In this document: positions 17,632 through 26,778 of the stretch, piece after piece
Position numbering within the stretch: position 1 is the first letter of the stretch
Layout of the letters: the number at the start of each line of letters is the position of its first letter
Assembly: GCF_001883705.2 (NCBI RefSeq)
Contig: NZ_MDEQ02000005.1
Span: 124,001-188,000 of the forward strand
From: Burkholderia catarinensis
GTDB taxonomy: Bacteria; Pseudomonadota; Gammaproteobacteria; Burkholderiales; Burkholderiaceae
Direction: 5' to 3'
Length of the DNA stretch: 64,000 nucleotides
The notes under the pieces: model-generated
Told to the model about the DNA's origin: nothing
What the model saw: only the letters and a program-made list of their open reading frames with translations
The model's database searches: none
Program-made: the position numbers and the translations under genes

Positions 17632-19253
17632 CGCCGTGCTCCGATCATGATCGCCGGAACCGACGTGTCGTCGCGCGCCATCAGTTGCACGATCGGATAG
17701 CCGTAATTGACAACCGTCAGGCCGATCATCAGCGTGAGCCACAGTGCGAACCCGTTGAGCGCAACGGGCACCGACGGCGATTCGTGCACCGGCGTACTGA
17801 AGCGATATGGGTCGGGTTCGACGCGCGGCGCGGTGTGCCCGCGGATCAGCACGACGAAGAACAGGATCGCCGAAGCGACCAGCACGAGCCCGCCGACCGC
17901 CGACATCACAACCCACACGGCCTGCGCCGCCAGCGCCGGATCGCCGTAGTCGTAGTAGGCCATCCGGCGCGGCATCCCGAGAATGCCGACCCAGTGCCAC
18001 GGAAACGTCGTGACGATCATCCCGATGAACCACAGCCAGAGCTGCCAGCGCATCAGGCGCCATTGTTTGAGCGCGCGTCCGGTCAGGTGCGGCCACAGGT
18101 CGTAGGCAATCGCGAAGTACATCGTGACGATCGCGCCGGCAAAGATCAGATGGAAGTGCCCGGTGATCCACTGCGTGTTGTGGATCGTCGTATCCAGTTG
18201 GTAGCTCATGTTGATGAGGCCGCCCGCGCCGCCGAACCCGAGCATCACGAACGAGAACGCAAGCGCGAGCATCTGCGGGTTGTCCCACGGCAGTGCCGCG
18301 ATCCAGCCGAATGTGCCCTTGCCGCCGCGCAGCCGCGCGGCGATCTCGACCGACGCACAGATCGTGAAGACCGTCAGCAGGGTCGGCACCGCGACCAGCG
18401 ACGTGAAGACCGACTGCAGGAACTTGAACCCGGCGCCGACCTGCGGATCGGTGAACAGGTGATGAATGCCGATCGGCATCGACACGACGAGGAACAGGAT
18501 GAACGAGATGCGTGCCATCCCGTCGCTATACAGGCGGCCGCCGATCGCGCGCGGAATGATCGTGTAGTACGCGATGTAGGCCGGCATCAGCCAGAAGTAG
18601 ACGATCGCGTGCAGCGTCCACGAGAAGAACACGCGCGCCAGCCCCGCGTCGATGGTCGTCCTGAAGCCGAGCGCGACCGGCAGGATCTGGAACAGCACCT
18701 CGAGTGCCGCGCCGACCGCGGTCCAGCCCCACAGGTATGCGCCGGCCACCGTCGCGAACATCGCGAGCGGTACAGTCTGGCCCGGGTGGTCGCGCTTCCA
18801 CCCGGCCAGATTGATCGACATCAGCGCGACCCAGATCCACGACCCGACCACGACGAGCACCACGCCGATGTAATAGAACGCGTCGCCGATCATCGGCGGA
18901 TAGAACGTGTACAGCACCGATGCCCGCCCCATCGCCACCGGCACGCTCGCCGACACCGCGCCGAGCGCCAGCAGCGCCAGCCCGCCCCAGGCCCAGCGCG
19001 GACCGATCAGCGGCCGCTTCAGCGCGAGTTCGGTCACCGCGTAACCAAAGCCCATCGCGATCAGCGTCGGGAATACGTAACCCATCACGGTGCCGTGTTC
19101 GGTCACCGACCGGTAGTACAGCTCGGGGTCGCGTAGCCATGAATGAAGCGGGCTGCGCACGATCATCTGCCATGCGCCGAGCGGCAACGCGACGCCGAAC
19201 GAGATGAACGCAAGCCAGAAATGCGCGAGGACGAGGCGTCGGCTATTTAACAC
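17628..19253 (-). CDS. B-family (ba3-like) haem-copper oxidase subunit I
   Basis: 541 residues with about 13-14 transmembrane helices. Haem-copper motifs: TEHGTVMGYVFP (low-spin haem His), SWTLHAIVYFWLMPAYIAYY with the CuB His and cross-linking Tyr, IGIHHLFTDPQ (CuB His-His) and TQWITGHFHLIFAG (haem ligands). The YFWLMPAY and GIHHLFTDP forms resemble ba3-type enzymes rather than aa3 or cbb3. It reduces O2 to water at the cytoplasmic membrane. Translation starts at a GTG at 19253, overlapping subunit II by 11 bp. High-affinity, low-oxygen respiration is expected from the family. Confidence 0.85.
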   Translation of the reverse strand: MLNSRRLVLAHFWLAFISFGVALPLGAWQMIVRSPLHSWLRDPELYYRSVTEHGTVMGYVFPTLIAMGFGYAVTELALKRPLIGPRWAWGGLALLALGAVSASVPVAMGRASVLYTFYPPMIGDAFYYIGVVLVVVGSWIWVALMSINLAGWKRDHPGQTVPLAMFATVAGAYLWGWTAVGAALEVLFQILPVALGFRTTIDAGLARVFFSWTLHAIVYFWLMPAYIAYYTIIPRAIGGRLYSDGMARISFILFLVVSMPIGIHHLFTDPQVGAGFKFLQSVFTSLVAVPTLLTVFTICASVEIAARLRGGKGTFGWIAALPWDNPQMLALAFSFVMLGFGGAGGLINMSYQLDTTIHNTQWITGHFHLIFAGAIVTMYFAIAYDLWPHLTGRALKQWRLMRWQLWLWFIGMIVTTFPWHWVGILGMPRRMAYYDYGDPALAAQAVWVVMSAVGGLVLVASAILFFVVLIRGHTAPRVEPDPYRFSTPVHESPSVPVALNGFALWLTLMIGLTVVNYGYPIVQLMARDDTSVPAIMIGARR

Positions 19254-19812
19254 AGCTCAGTCTCCGGGTGCCGGCGGCCATCTGCTGGAAAGCCGCCTTG
19301 TCGATGACCTTCACGTGCGCCCACATGCCCTGGTGGCCGGTGCCGCAATACTCGTGGCACGGCATCAGGTGATCGGCGGGTTCGGGAAAGCGCGTCCTGA
19401 ATGTCGCGATGTAGCCGGGCTCCACCATCGAATTGAGGTTGGTCCCGGTCACGAGGAAGCCGTGCACGACGTCGGCGCTCGTCGCGCGGAACGTGATCGG
19501 CGTATCGGCGGGCACGAGCACGCATTGCGGCGTGAACGAATACTGCTGCGCGACGATCCGCACCGTCACCGAGCCGTCTGCTTCCAGCGCGCTGCCGAGA
19601 TTGCTCTCGACGAACTCGCCCGCGACGTGCAGCGACTCCGGCCGGATCGTCTCGACGCGCGACGGCGGCATCATGCCCCAGTGCAGGCCCGTATAGATGA
19701 CCATGCAGACCATCACCGTCACGATGCCCACGGCAACCGTGGCCCAGCGCCGTTCGATGCGGGCAGCGATATCGGCGGAGGCCGTCGGTTCGTCGATGGA
19801 AGGATTCTTCAT
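19243..19812 (-). CDS. Oxidase subunit II with CuA site
   Basis: 189 residues: one N-terminal membrane anchor (VAVGIVTVMVCMVIYTGL) and a cupredoxin domain facing the periplasm. The CuA ligands are visible: His in SADVVHGF and the cluster MPCHEYCGTGHQGM (CxxxC, His, Met). Size matches the short subunit II of B-family oxidases. It accepts electrons from c-type cytochromes encoded in the same operon and passes them to subunit I. Confidence 0.85.
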   Translation of the reverse strand: MKNPSIDEPTASADIAARIERRWATVAVGIVTVMVCMVIYTGLHWGMMPPSRVETIRPESLHVAGEFVESNLGSALEADGSVTVRIVAQQYSFTPQCVLVPADTPITFRATSADVVHGFLVTGTNLNSMVEPGYIATFRTRFPEPADHLMPCHEYCGTGHQGMWAHVKVIDKAAFQQMAAGTRRLSCVK

Positions 19813-19822
19813 GGTGATCTGG

Positions 19823-20002
19823 CTAGCGGATCACGCCGCGCGGCAGGAAGACCAGGAAGTAGAACGCGAACCATAGCGCGACGACGATCGCCGTCGCAGT
19901 GCCGGCCAGCGCGATCGCGCCGCGCGGGCCGCGCCTGACGATCTCGTCGACGCGTTCGTGTTCCGGGTCGGAAGCACCGTCGTGCGGCGCGGGCGATGGC
20001 AT
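19823..20002 (-). CDS. 59-residue single-span membrane peptide, possible oxidase subunit IIa
   Basis: Too short for a standard gene call. The peptide is charged for about 27 residues (MPSPAPHDGASDPEHE...), then has one membrane span (GAIALAGTATAIVVALWFAFYFLVF) and a short basic tail. It begins 10 bp after the triheme gene stop and ends 10 bp before subunit II. The position and single helix recall the small accessory subunit IIa of ba3 oxidases; the sequence alone cannot prove it. Confidence 0.65.
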   Translation of the reverse strand: MPSPAPHDGASDPEHERVDEIVRRGPRGAIALAGTATAIVVALWFAFYFLVFLPRGVIR

Positions 20003-20012
20003 CGTCGTGTCC

Positions 20013-21278
20013 TCAGAAGATCGGCGCCGAGCGCAGCGCGTTGACGTCCTTCGCGCTCACCGGCTTGCCGTGATTACCCCATGTGGTGCGGACGAACGTG
20101 ACGACGGCCGCGACCTCCTCGTCCGACAGCAACTGCGCGAACGGCGGCATCCCGTACGGCATCGGATTGCGGCGCGTGCCGGGCGCATAGCCGCCGTTCA
20201 GCACCATGCGGACCGGGTTGACCGACGACGTCATCTGGATCGACTGGTTGCCGGCGAGCGGCGGAAAATGCGGCGGCTTGCCGCGCCCGTCCGACGCATG
20301 GCAGATCGCGCATTGCGCGTCGTAGATCTTGCGGCCGAGCGGTGCGAGGCGATGGGTCTCCTCCGCAACGGTCGCCGGCGGCGGCGCCGTATCGACTTCG
20401 CCGCCCGAGCGCCCCGGCAACGACTTCAGATACACGGCGACCGCACGGACGTCCTCGTCGTTCAGGTACTGGAAGCTGTCGTAGACGACCTCGGCCATCG
20501 GCCCGTAGACCGCGCCGCGATGCGACACACCGGCCTGCAGCAGATCGACGATCTCGGTCAGGCTCCAGTCGCCGAGGCCCGCTTCGCGATTCGACGTCAG
20601 CGACGGCGCATACCACTGCTGCAGCGGAATCAGCCCGCCCTGGTACGCTTTCGAGCGCGAGTTGCCGCCCAGTGCGTTGATCTGCGTATGGCACATCGTG
20701 CAGTGGCCAAGCCCCTCCACGAGATACGCGCCGCGATTCCATTCCGCGGATTGCGCGGGATCGGGCTTGTACTCGCCTGCGTGGAAGTACAGCGTGCGCC
20801 AGCCGAGCAGCAATTGCCGCTGATTGAACGGGAAACGCAGTTCGTGCGCACGGTTCGGCTGATGGACCGGCGGAACCGACAGCAGGTACGCATAGATCGC
20901 ATCGGAATCGGCGCGCGTCACCTTCGTATACGACCCGAACGGCATTGCCGGATAGATGAACTGGCCGTCGCGCGAACGGCCGTCGTGCATCGTCCGGTAG
21001 AACTCGTCGGCCGTCCAGGCGCCGATGCCGGTTTCCTTGTCCGACGAGATGTTCGGCGAATAGATCGTGCCGAACGGTGTCTCCATCGGCCGGCCGCCGC
21101 CGAACAGCTTGCCGGCGGGAATCGTGTGGCACGCGATGCAGTCGCCCGCGCGCGCCAGATATTCGCCGCGCGCGATCAGTTGCGCCTGCCCGTCCGGCTT
21201 CGGCGCATCGGCCGCCTGCGCAGGCACGATGCACACGAGCAGGACGGCGAGCGCTTCGAGGATGCGTGAACGGATCAC
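20013..21278 (-). CDS. Triheme c-type cytochrome (dehydrogenase cytochrome subunit-like)
   Basis: 421 residues with Sec signal peptide (ILEALAVLLVCIVPAQA) and three haem sites CIACH, CTMCH and CAICH. Layout and motifs such as GGRPMETPFGTIYSPNIS and LAPLGRKIYDAQCAICH match the cytochrome subunit of gluconate/alcohol dehydrogenases. No dehydrogenase subunit is present here, so the protein may instead relay electrons from quinol or a distant dehydrogenase to the oxidase. A GTG at 21278 gives the signal peptide; the longer upstream frame does not. Confidence 0.85.
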   Translation of the reverse strand: MIRSRILEALAVLLVCIVPAQAADAPKPDGQAQLIARGEYLARAGDCIACHTIPAGKLFGGGRPMETPFGTIYSPNISSDKETGIGAWTADEFYRTMHDGRSRDGQFIYPAMPFGSYTKVTRADSDAIYAYLLSVPPVHQPNRAHELRFPFNQRQLLLGWRTLYFHAGEYKPDPAQSAEWNRGAYLVEGLGHCTMCHTQINALGGNSRSKAYQGGLIPLQQWYAPSLTSNREAGLGDWSLTEIVDLLQAGVSHRGAVYGPMAEVVYDSFQYLNDEDVRAVAVYLKSLPGRSGGEVDTAPPPATVAEETHRLAPLGRKIYDAQCAICHASDGRGKPPHFPPLAGNQSIQMTSSVNPVRMVLNGGYAPGTRRNPMPYGMPPFAQLLSDEEVAAVVTFVRTTWGNHGKPVSAKDVNALRSAPIF

Positions 21279-21291
21279 GGTGCGGCTCCGG

Positions 21292-22011
21292 CTAGTGGCC
21301 CATGCTGCCGCAGGCGAGCGGCAATTTCGCTGTGTCTTGCGCCGCCGGCATCGGATTCTGCGGCGCCGGTTGCGCGGCGAGCCACGCCGCGACCGCCGTG
21401 ATGTCGTTCCCGGACAGCTTCGATGCGATGTCGTGCATGCAATCCGGCGCCAGCGCTCGGCGCGTGCCGTAACGCCACGCACCCAGTTGCGCGCTGATGT
21501 AGTTCGCGTGTAGCCCCACCAGCCCGGGAATCGCCGGCGCCATGCCGGTCAGTTCGCGGCCGTGGCAACTCGCGCAGGCAGGCACGCCGCGCTCGGGATC
21601 GCCGGCCGTGACGAGCGCGCGCCCGCGCTCGAGATCCTTCGGATCGGCGGCAGGCGCTGCTGGCGGCGGATACGGCGGATGCTGCGCGGCGAAGTGCTCG
21701 GCGATCTGGCGCAGGTACGGGTCGGGCAGATACGCGAGCAGGTAATTCATCGGCGGATACTTGCGGCCGCCGTCGCGAAACGCACGCAGCTGCAGGTACA
21801 GGTAGCCGGCAGGCTTGCCGGCGAGACGCGGGAAGTAGTCGCTGTCGGTGCCCTCGCCATGCGCGCCGTGACACGCAGCGCAACCCATCACGCGCGCCTG
21901 CATCGTGTCGGGAGCGGCCTCGGTCGCCGGTTCGGCCGCGCAGGCCGGGGCGCTCCACCGGAGGCATGGCACGATCAGCGCGACGATGAGCAATGCGATG
22001 CGATACGTCAC
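21292..22011 (-). CDS. Dihaem c4-like cytochrome
   Basis: 239 residues with a Sec signal (YRIALLIVALIVPCLRWSAPACAA) from a GTG at 22011, and two haem sites, CAACHGAHGEG and CASCHGRELTG. Both halves show the c4-type repeat (YLYLQLRAFRDGGRKYPPMNYLLAYL and HANYISAQLGAWRYGTRRALAPD). It is the first gene of the six-gene oxidase operon, 13 bp ahead of the triheme gene. A role as soluble or anchored electron donor to the CuA site is inferred. Confidence 0.85.
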   Translation of the reverse strand: MTYRIALLIVALIVPCLRWSAPACAAEPATEAAPDTMQARVMGCAACHGAHGEGTDSDYFPRLAGKPAGYLYLQLRAFRDGGRKYPPMNYLLAYLPDPYLRQIAEHFAAQHPPYPPPAAPAADPKDLERGRALVTAGDPERGVPACASCHGRELTGMAPAIPGLVGLHANYISAQLGAWRYGTRRALAPDCMHDIASKLSGNDITAVAAWLAAQPAPQNPMPAAQDTAKLPLACGSMGH

Positions 22012-22504
22012 CGGCGTCCTCGTTTGTCTGACTTTTGTGGGAGCAACAACGTCGCACCGTGCGGTCGTTCGCGTGGCACGCGCTCGCGACCGCAACTTGC
22101 ATCGCCTCGATCGTGTTGTCGGGCGAAGTGCGTTTAACCTTAGGAGCTAACCGGGACAGTTTCAAGAAATCCGTTCGTCAACCTGGCGCAAGCAAAATGA
22201 ATGCGTCGACGGCTGGTGGCCCCAACCATTCGACGCACCTTCACCGTGTTCCGATGCCTGTCCGCTTCGCACCATTGGATGCATGCGCAACGACCCGGAA
22301 AGCGATGCTTCCGCTCGACCGGCGCCCTCTGTTTTACTCGATCGGCTCGCGACGCCGCTTTGTGTCTTTCCACAAATCGCATTGGTGATTTCAACAGTTC
22401 GGCGCGCGCATCGCGTTGCTAGAGTTCAGCACGACCGCTCGCGCAGCCGGTCGGCGATTCCCGGCAGGATTCCCCGGGTACTGGAACGCGGCAAGGGAGG
22501 CATC
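22012..22504. other. Divergent regulatory spacer between oxidase and CoA-transferase operons
   Basis: 493 bp of lower GC than its surroundings, consistent with promoters for both flanking operons. No gene, no tRNA and no clear FNR-type palindrome was recognised. The CoA-transferase ribosome site GGGAGG lies at its right end. Confidence 0.4.
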
Positions 22505-23731
22505 GTGAAGGCAGACAATATCTTCTCCGACCTGAAGGTCGTCGACCTCGCCAGCTACATCGCCGGGCCGGCCGCCACCACGATCCTGTCGGACTACGGC
22601 GCGGACGTGATCAAGGTCGAGCCACCCGGTCAGGGCGATCCGTATCGGCAGTTCTATGCGACGCCGCCCAATCCCGTGTGCGAGCGCAACTATGCGTGGC
22701 AGCTCACTAACCGGAACAAGCGCAGCCTCGCGGTCGACCTCAAGCATCCGGCCGCGAAGGACGTGCTCGCGCGGCTCGTCGAATGGGCCGACGTGCTGGT
22801 CACGAACTTTCCGCCGAAGGTGAAGCATGCGCTCGGGCTGACCTATGAGCAGGTCGGCCCGCTGAACCCGCGCCTGGTCTATGCGGACATCACGGGTTAC
22901 GGCGCGCACGGCCCGGAAGCCGATCGGCCGGGCTTCGACATCACCGCATACTGGGCGCGCACCGGCCTGATGGAAGTCACGCACGACGCGGGCAGCCCGC
23001 CGACGCTGCCGATCCCCGGCATCGGCGATCACGCCACCGCGAGCACGCTGTACTCGGCGATCGTCACGGGCCTCTACCGTCGCGAGAAGACCGGACGCGG
23101 CGGCCATGTCGGCACGTCGCTGATCGCGGAAGGCGCGTGGGCCGCGGCCGCGTGGATCGAAGGCGGCCTGAACGGCGCGCGCTTCTTCGGCCAGCACAAC
23201 CGCAAAAACCCGCCGAACGCGCTGCTCAATCCGTATCGCACCGCCGACGACCGCTGGGTGCTGCTCGTCGCCGCGCAGGAAAAGGACTGGCCCGGCTTCG
23301 TCGGCGCGGTCGGCCTGCCGGACCTGCCGCGCGATCCGCGCTTCGCCGACGTCCGCCTGCGCGTGCAACACGCCGCGGCCCTCGTCGAGATCCTCGATCC
23401 TGTCTTCGCGAGCCGCCCGCTCGCCGAATGGAAGCAGGCGCTCGATGCGCAGCGCGTGATCTACGGCGTCGTGCAGATCGCCGAGGAGATCGTCAACGAT
23501 CCGCAGATGCACGAGAACGGCGTGTTCCTGCCGATCGACGATCCGGCGGTCGGCGCACGGCATACCGTCGCGAGCCCGCTGCACGTCGCCGATACGCCGA
23601 AGGAGCCGCCGCGCCGCGCGCCGCGCCTCGGCGAGCACACGCGCTCGGTGCTCGCCACGCTGGGGTTCTCGGCCGCCGACACGGACGGCCTGCTGCAGAG
23701 CGGCGCGGTCAGGCAGGAAGGCGCCGACTGA
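22505..23731 (+). CDS. CaiB/BaiF-family (class III) CoA transferase
   Basis: 408 residues from a GTG at 22505, behind GGGAGG. The N-terminal motif [32 protein letters not shown] is diagnostic, and the catalytic Asp is Asp145 in [16 protein letters not shown]. It transfers CoA between acids. First gene of an operon that continues with a decarboxylase, an acyl-CoA dehydrogenase and a hydroxyacyl-CoA dehydrogenase, suggesting that it activates the pathway substrate. Carnitine/crotonobetaine (CaiB) is one possible substrate because gene four is carnitine-dehydrogenase-like. Confidence 0.87.
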   Translation: MKADNIFSDLKVVDLASYIAGPAATTILSDYGADVIKVEPPGQGDPYRQFYATPPNPVCERNYAWQLTNRNKRSLAVDLKHPAAKDVLARLVEWADVLVTNFPPKVKHALGLTYEQVGPLNPRLVYADITGYGAHGPEADRPGFDITAYWARTGLMEVTHDAGSPPTLPIPGIGDHATASTLYSAIVTGLYRREKTGRGGHVGTSLIAEGAWAAAAWIEGGLNGARFFGQHNRKNPPNALLNPYRTADDRWVLLVAAQEKDWPGFVGAVGLPDLPRDPRFADVRLRVQHAAALVEILDPVFASRPLAEWKQALDAQRVIYGVVQIAEEIVNDPQMHENGVFLPIDDPAVGARHTVASPLHVADTPKEPPRRAPRLGEHTRSVLATLGFSAADTDGLLQSGAVRQEGAD

Positions 23732-23783
23732 TCCGTATCCGTTTGCATGGCGGCACGTGACGCCGCCCATAGAGGGGAACACG

Positions 23784-24533
23784 ATGACCGAAGCCGAAGT
23801 GCTCGCATCCGCATTCGCGATGCCGCTGACCAGCCCCGCATACCCGAAGCCGCCGTTCAGGTTCGTCGACCGGGAATTCATCATCATCACGTACCGCACC
23901 GACCCGGCCGCGCTCGAACGCGTGGTGCCCGCGCCGCTGAAGATCGTGGAGCCGGTCGTGAAATACGAGTTCATCCGGATGCCCGACTCGACCGGCCTGG
24001 GCTCGTACACCGAATCGGGCCAGGTGATTCCGGTGACGCTCGACGGCGCGCCAGGCGGCTACACACATGCGATGTATCTCGACAACCTCGCCGGCATCGC
24101 GGCCGGGCGCGAACTGCTCGGCTTCCCGAAAGTGCTCGCGTCGCCGAAGCTCGAAGTGCGCAACGACAGCCTCGTCGGCACGCTCGATTACAACGGCGTG
24201 CGCGTCGCGACCGCGACGATGACCTACAAGTACCATGCGCTCGATATCGAACAGGTCCGTCAGTCGTTCGAGACGCCGGGATTCCTGCTGAAGATCATTC
24301 CGCACGTGGACGGCGTCACGCCCCGCCTGTGCGAGCTCGTGCGCTTTCACTCGTTCGACGTGAACATCAAGGGCGCATGGACGGGCCCGGCCTCGCTCGA
24401 ACTGCATCCGCACTGCCTCGCGCCGGTCGCGAAGCTGCCTGTGCTCGAAGTGCTGTCGGCCGTGCACATGGTCACTGACCTGTCGCTCGGCAACGGCGAG
24501 ATCGTCCACGACTATCTGCGCTCGGCCGCCTGA
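23784..24533 (+). CDS. Acetoacetate decarboxylase-family protein
   Basis: 249 residues, with the family core [20 protein letters not shown] and [22 protein letters not shown]. The Schiff-base Lys of true acetoacetate decarboxylase (Lys115 in Clostridium) corresponds to Lys116 in FPKVL. The neighbouring Lys116 of the clostridial enzyme, often credited with lowering the pKa, is Val117 here. The fold supports decarboxylation or a related Schiff-base (aldol, dehydratase) reaction. It lies between the CoA transferase and acyl-CoA dehydrogenase, an unusual setting. Confidence 0.85.
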   Translation: MTEAEVLASAFAMPLTSPAYPKPPFRFVDREFIIITYRTDPAALERVVPAPLKIVEPVVKYEFIRMPDSTGLGSYTESGQVIPVTLDGAPGGYTHAMYLDNLAGIAAGRELLGFPKVLASPKLEVRNDSLVGTLDYNGVRVATATMTYKYHALDIEQVRQSFETPGFLLKIIPHVDGVTPRLCELVRFHSFDVNIKGAWTGPASLELHPHCLAPVAKLPVLEVLSAVHMVTDLSLGNGEIVHDYLRSAA

Positions 24534-24566
24534 CGCCGCGCCTCTTCCGTTACCCGGAGCCCCGCC

Positions 24567-25769
24567 ATGACCACCCGCGATCATGCTTCCCCCCCGCTAC
24601 CCGAAGCGGACGGCGATTTCTACCAGCTCGCGCGCACGCTGCCCGACGACGAAAACCAGATCCGGCTGAGGGTCCGCGCGTTCATGGAGAAGGAAGTCCA
24701 GCCGATCATCAACGAGTTCTGGATGCGCGACGAATTCCCGTTCGAGCTGCTGCCGAAATTCAAGGCGCTCGGCATCGCGGGGCTGCCGTTCCAGGGTTAT
24801 GACTGCCCGGGCAAGAGCACGACGCTGATGGGCTTCGTGATGATGGAGCTCGCGCGCGTCGACGCGTCGATCTCGACGTTCTTCGGCGTGCATACGGGGC
24901 TCGCGATGGGCTCGATCGCGATCTGCGGCTCGGACGAGCAAAAGCGCACGTGGCTGCCGCCGATGGCGGCGCTCGACAAGATCGGCTCGTTCGGCCTGAC
25001 CGAGCCGCTGGTCGGCTCGGGCGCGTCCGGCGGCCTGACGACGAGCGCGCGGCGCGACGGCGACACGTGGATCCTGAACGGCCAGAAGAAATGGATCGGC
25101 AATGCGACCTGGGGCGATCTCACCGTCATCTGGGCACGCGACGTCGCCGACAACCAGGTCAAGGGCTTCATCGTCGAGAACCGTACGCCCGGCTTTCACG
25201 TGGAAAAGATCCAGCACAAGATGGCGCTGCGCGTCGTGCAGAACGGGCTGATCACGATGACGGACTGCCGGGTTTCCGAGGCGAACCGGCTGCAGAACGC
25301 GAATTCGTTCAAGGACACCGCGCAGGTACTGAAGATGACGCGCGCGGCCGTCGCGTGGGAGTCGGTCGGCTGTGCGACCGGCGCATACGAACACGCGTTG
25401 CGCTACGCGCAGCAGCGTCAGCAGTTCGGCCGGCCGATCGCGTGCTTCCAGCTCGTGCAGGACCTGCTGTTCCGCATGCTGTGCAACATCACGTCGACGC
25501 AGGCGCTGTGCTTCCGGCTCTCGCAGATGCAGGACGCCGGCATCATGCAGGACGAACACGCGTCGCTCGCCAAGGGCCTGTGCACGGTGCGCATGCGCGA
25601 AACCGTCGGCTGGGCGCGCGAACTGCTCGGCGCGAACGGCATCCTGCTCGACCATCACGTCGGCCGCTTCGTCGCCGACGCCGAAGCGCTCTATTCGTAT
25701 GAAGGTACCCGCGAAATGAACGCGCTGATCGTCGGTCGTGCGGTCACGGGCTTCAGCGCATTCGTGTAA
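24567..25769 (+). CDS. Acyl-CoA dehydrogenase (glutaryl-CoA dehydrogenase-like)
   Basis: 400 residues. FAD/substrate motifs GSFGLTEPLVGSGASG and NGQKKWIGNA, and the catalytic Glu in YEGTREMNALIVGRAVTG, resemble the glutaryl-CoA dehydrogenase branch. The Arg that binds the free carboxylate of glutaryl-CoA before the first flavin helix is not evident (DASISTFFGVHTG), so a mono-acyl CoA substrate is more likely. It would add the alpha,beta double bond; the hydroxyacyl-CoA dehydrogenase follows. Start ATG at 24567, 33 bp after the decarboxylase gene. Confidence 0.87.
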   Translation: MTTRDHASPPLPEADGDFYQLARTLPDDENQIRLRVRAFMEKEVQPIINEFWMRDEFPFELLPKFKALGIAGLPFQGYDCPGKSTTLMGFVMMELARVDASISTFFGVHTGLAMGSIAICGSDEQKRTWLPPMAALDKIGSFGLTEPLVGSGASGGLTTSARRDGDTWILNGQKKWIGNATWGDLTVIWARDVADNQVKGFIVENRTPGFHVEKIQHKMALRVVQNGLITMTDCRVSEANRLQNANSFKDTAQVLKMTRAAVAWESVGCATGAYEHALRYAQQRQQFGRPIACFQLVQDLLFRMLCNITSTQALCFRLSQMQDAGIMQDEHASLAKGLCTVRMRETVGWARELLGANGILLDHHVGRFVADAEALYSYEGTREMNALIVGRAVTGFSAFV

Positions 25770-25806
25770 TTCCGCCGCCGTTCATCCTGCTGAAAGGAGC
25801 GTCTCC

Positions 25807-26760
25807 ATGGCCACCCCGATCAAGCGTGTCGCGGTCATCGGTACCGGCGTCATCGGCGCGAGCTGGGCCGCGCTGTTTCTCGCGAAAGGGCTCGACGTCG
25901 CGGCGACCGACGTCGCGCCGGACGCCGAAGCGCGGCTTCGGCAATATCTCGACGCGGCCTGGCCCGCGCTGGAAGAACTGGGGCTCGCGCCCGGCGCGTC
26001 ACGTGAGCGCCTGACGTTCACGCACGATCTTGCCGAGGCCGCCGCCGGCGCGGGGCTCGTGCAGGAAAACGGCCCCGAGCGGGTCGACTTCAAGCGCACG
26101 CTGTACGGCCAGCTCGATGCGCTGCTGCCGCCCGACGTGCCGATCGCGTCGAGTTCGTCGGGCCTCACGATGAGCGAGATCCAGAAAGGCTGCCCGGCGC
26201 ACCCGGAGCGCTGCGTGATCGGCCACCCGTTCAATCCGCCGCACCTGATTCCGCTCGTCGAGATCGTCGCCGGCGCGCAGACGTCGGAGCAGACCGTCGA
26301 GAAGGTCACGGCCTTCTACACGTCGCTTGGCAAGCGCACCATCCGCCTGCACAAGGAAGTGCCCGGGCACGTCGCGAACCGGCTGCAGGCCGCGCTGTGG
26401 CGCGAGGTCGTGCATCTCGTGTCGACCGGCGTCGTCAGCGTCGCGGACGCGGATGCGGCCGTCTGCTGGGGCCCCGGCCTGCGCTGGGGGCTGATGGGCC
26501 CGACGCTGCTGTTCCACCTCGGCGGCGGCCAGGGCGGTATCGAGCACTTCTTCGAGCAGTTCACCGGGCCGATGACCGCGTGGTGGGCCGTGCTCGGCAC
26601 GCCGCAGCTGTCGCCGGACGTGCAGCGCACGCTGATCGACGGTGCGCTGCGGGAAGCGGACGGCCGCTCGATCGACGCGCTCGCCGACCTGCGCGATCGC
26701 CAATTGCTCGGCTTGCTGAAGCTGCGCAACGAAAGCGATCGCGTCGCGCGCAACGATTGA
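25807..26760 (+). CDS. 3-hydroxyacyl-CoA dehydrogenase family, L-carnitine dehydrogenase-like
   Basis: 317 residues. The NAD-binding motif VAVIGTGVIGASWAALFLAKG starts the protein; GHPFNPPHLIPLVEIVAGAQTS and KEVPGHVANRLQAALWREVVHLV are the catalytic and C-terminal motifs. The pattern WPALEELGLAPGASRERLTF is close to my memory of Pseudomonas L-carnitine dehydrogenase. It may oxidise a 3-hydroxyacyl-CoA or 3-hydroxy quaternary ammonium acid. The start has AAAGGAG upstream. Last gene of the operon. Confidence 0.85.
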   Translation: MATPIKRVAVIGTGVIGASWAALFLAKGLDVAATDVAPDAEARLRQYLDAAWPALEELGLAPGASRERLTFTHDLAEAAAGAGLVQENGPERVDFKRTLYGQLDALLPPDVPIASSSSGLTMSEIQKGCPAHPERCVIGHPFNPPHLIPLVEIVAGAQTSEQTVEKVTAFYTSLGKRTIRLHKEVPGHVANRLQAALWREVVHLVSTGVVSVADADAAVCWGPGLRWGLMGPTLLFHLGGGQGGIEHFFEQFTGPMTAWWAVLGTPQLSPDVQRTLIDGALREADGRSIDALADLRDRQLLGLLKLRNESDRVARND

Positions 26761-26778
26761 CCGGCCAGCCGGCGGTGA

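Noticed and set aside
17685..19136. 483-codon plus-strand frame opposite oxidase subunit I
   Set aside because: Shadow frame of very biased composition; subunit I motifs on the minus strand are complete.
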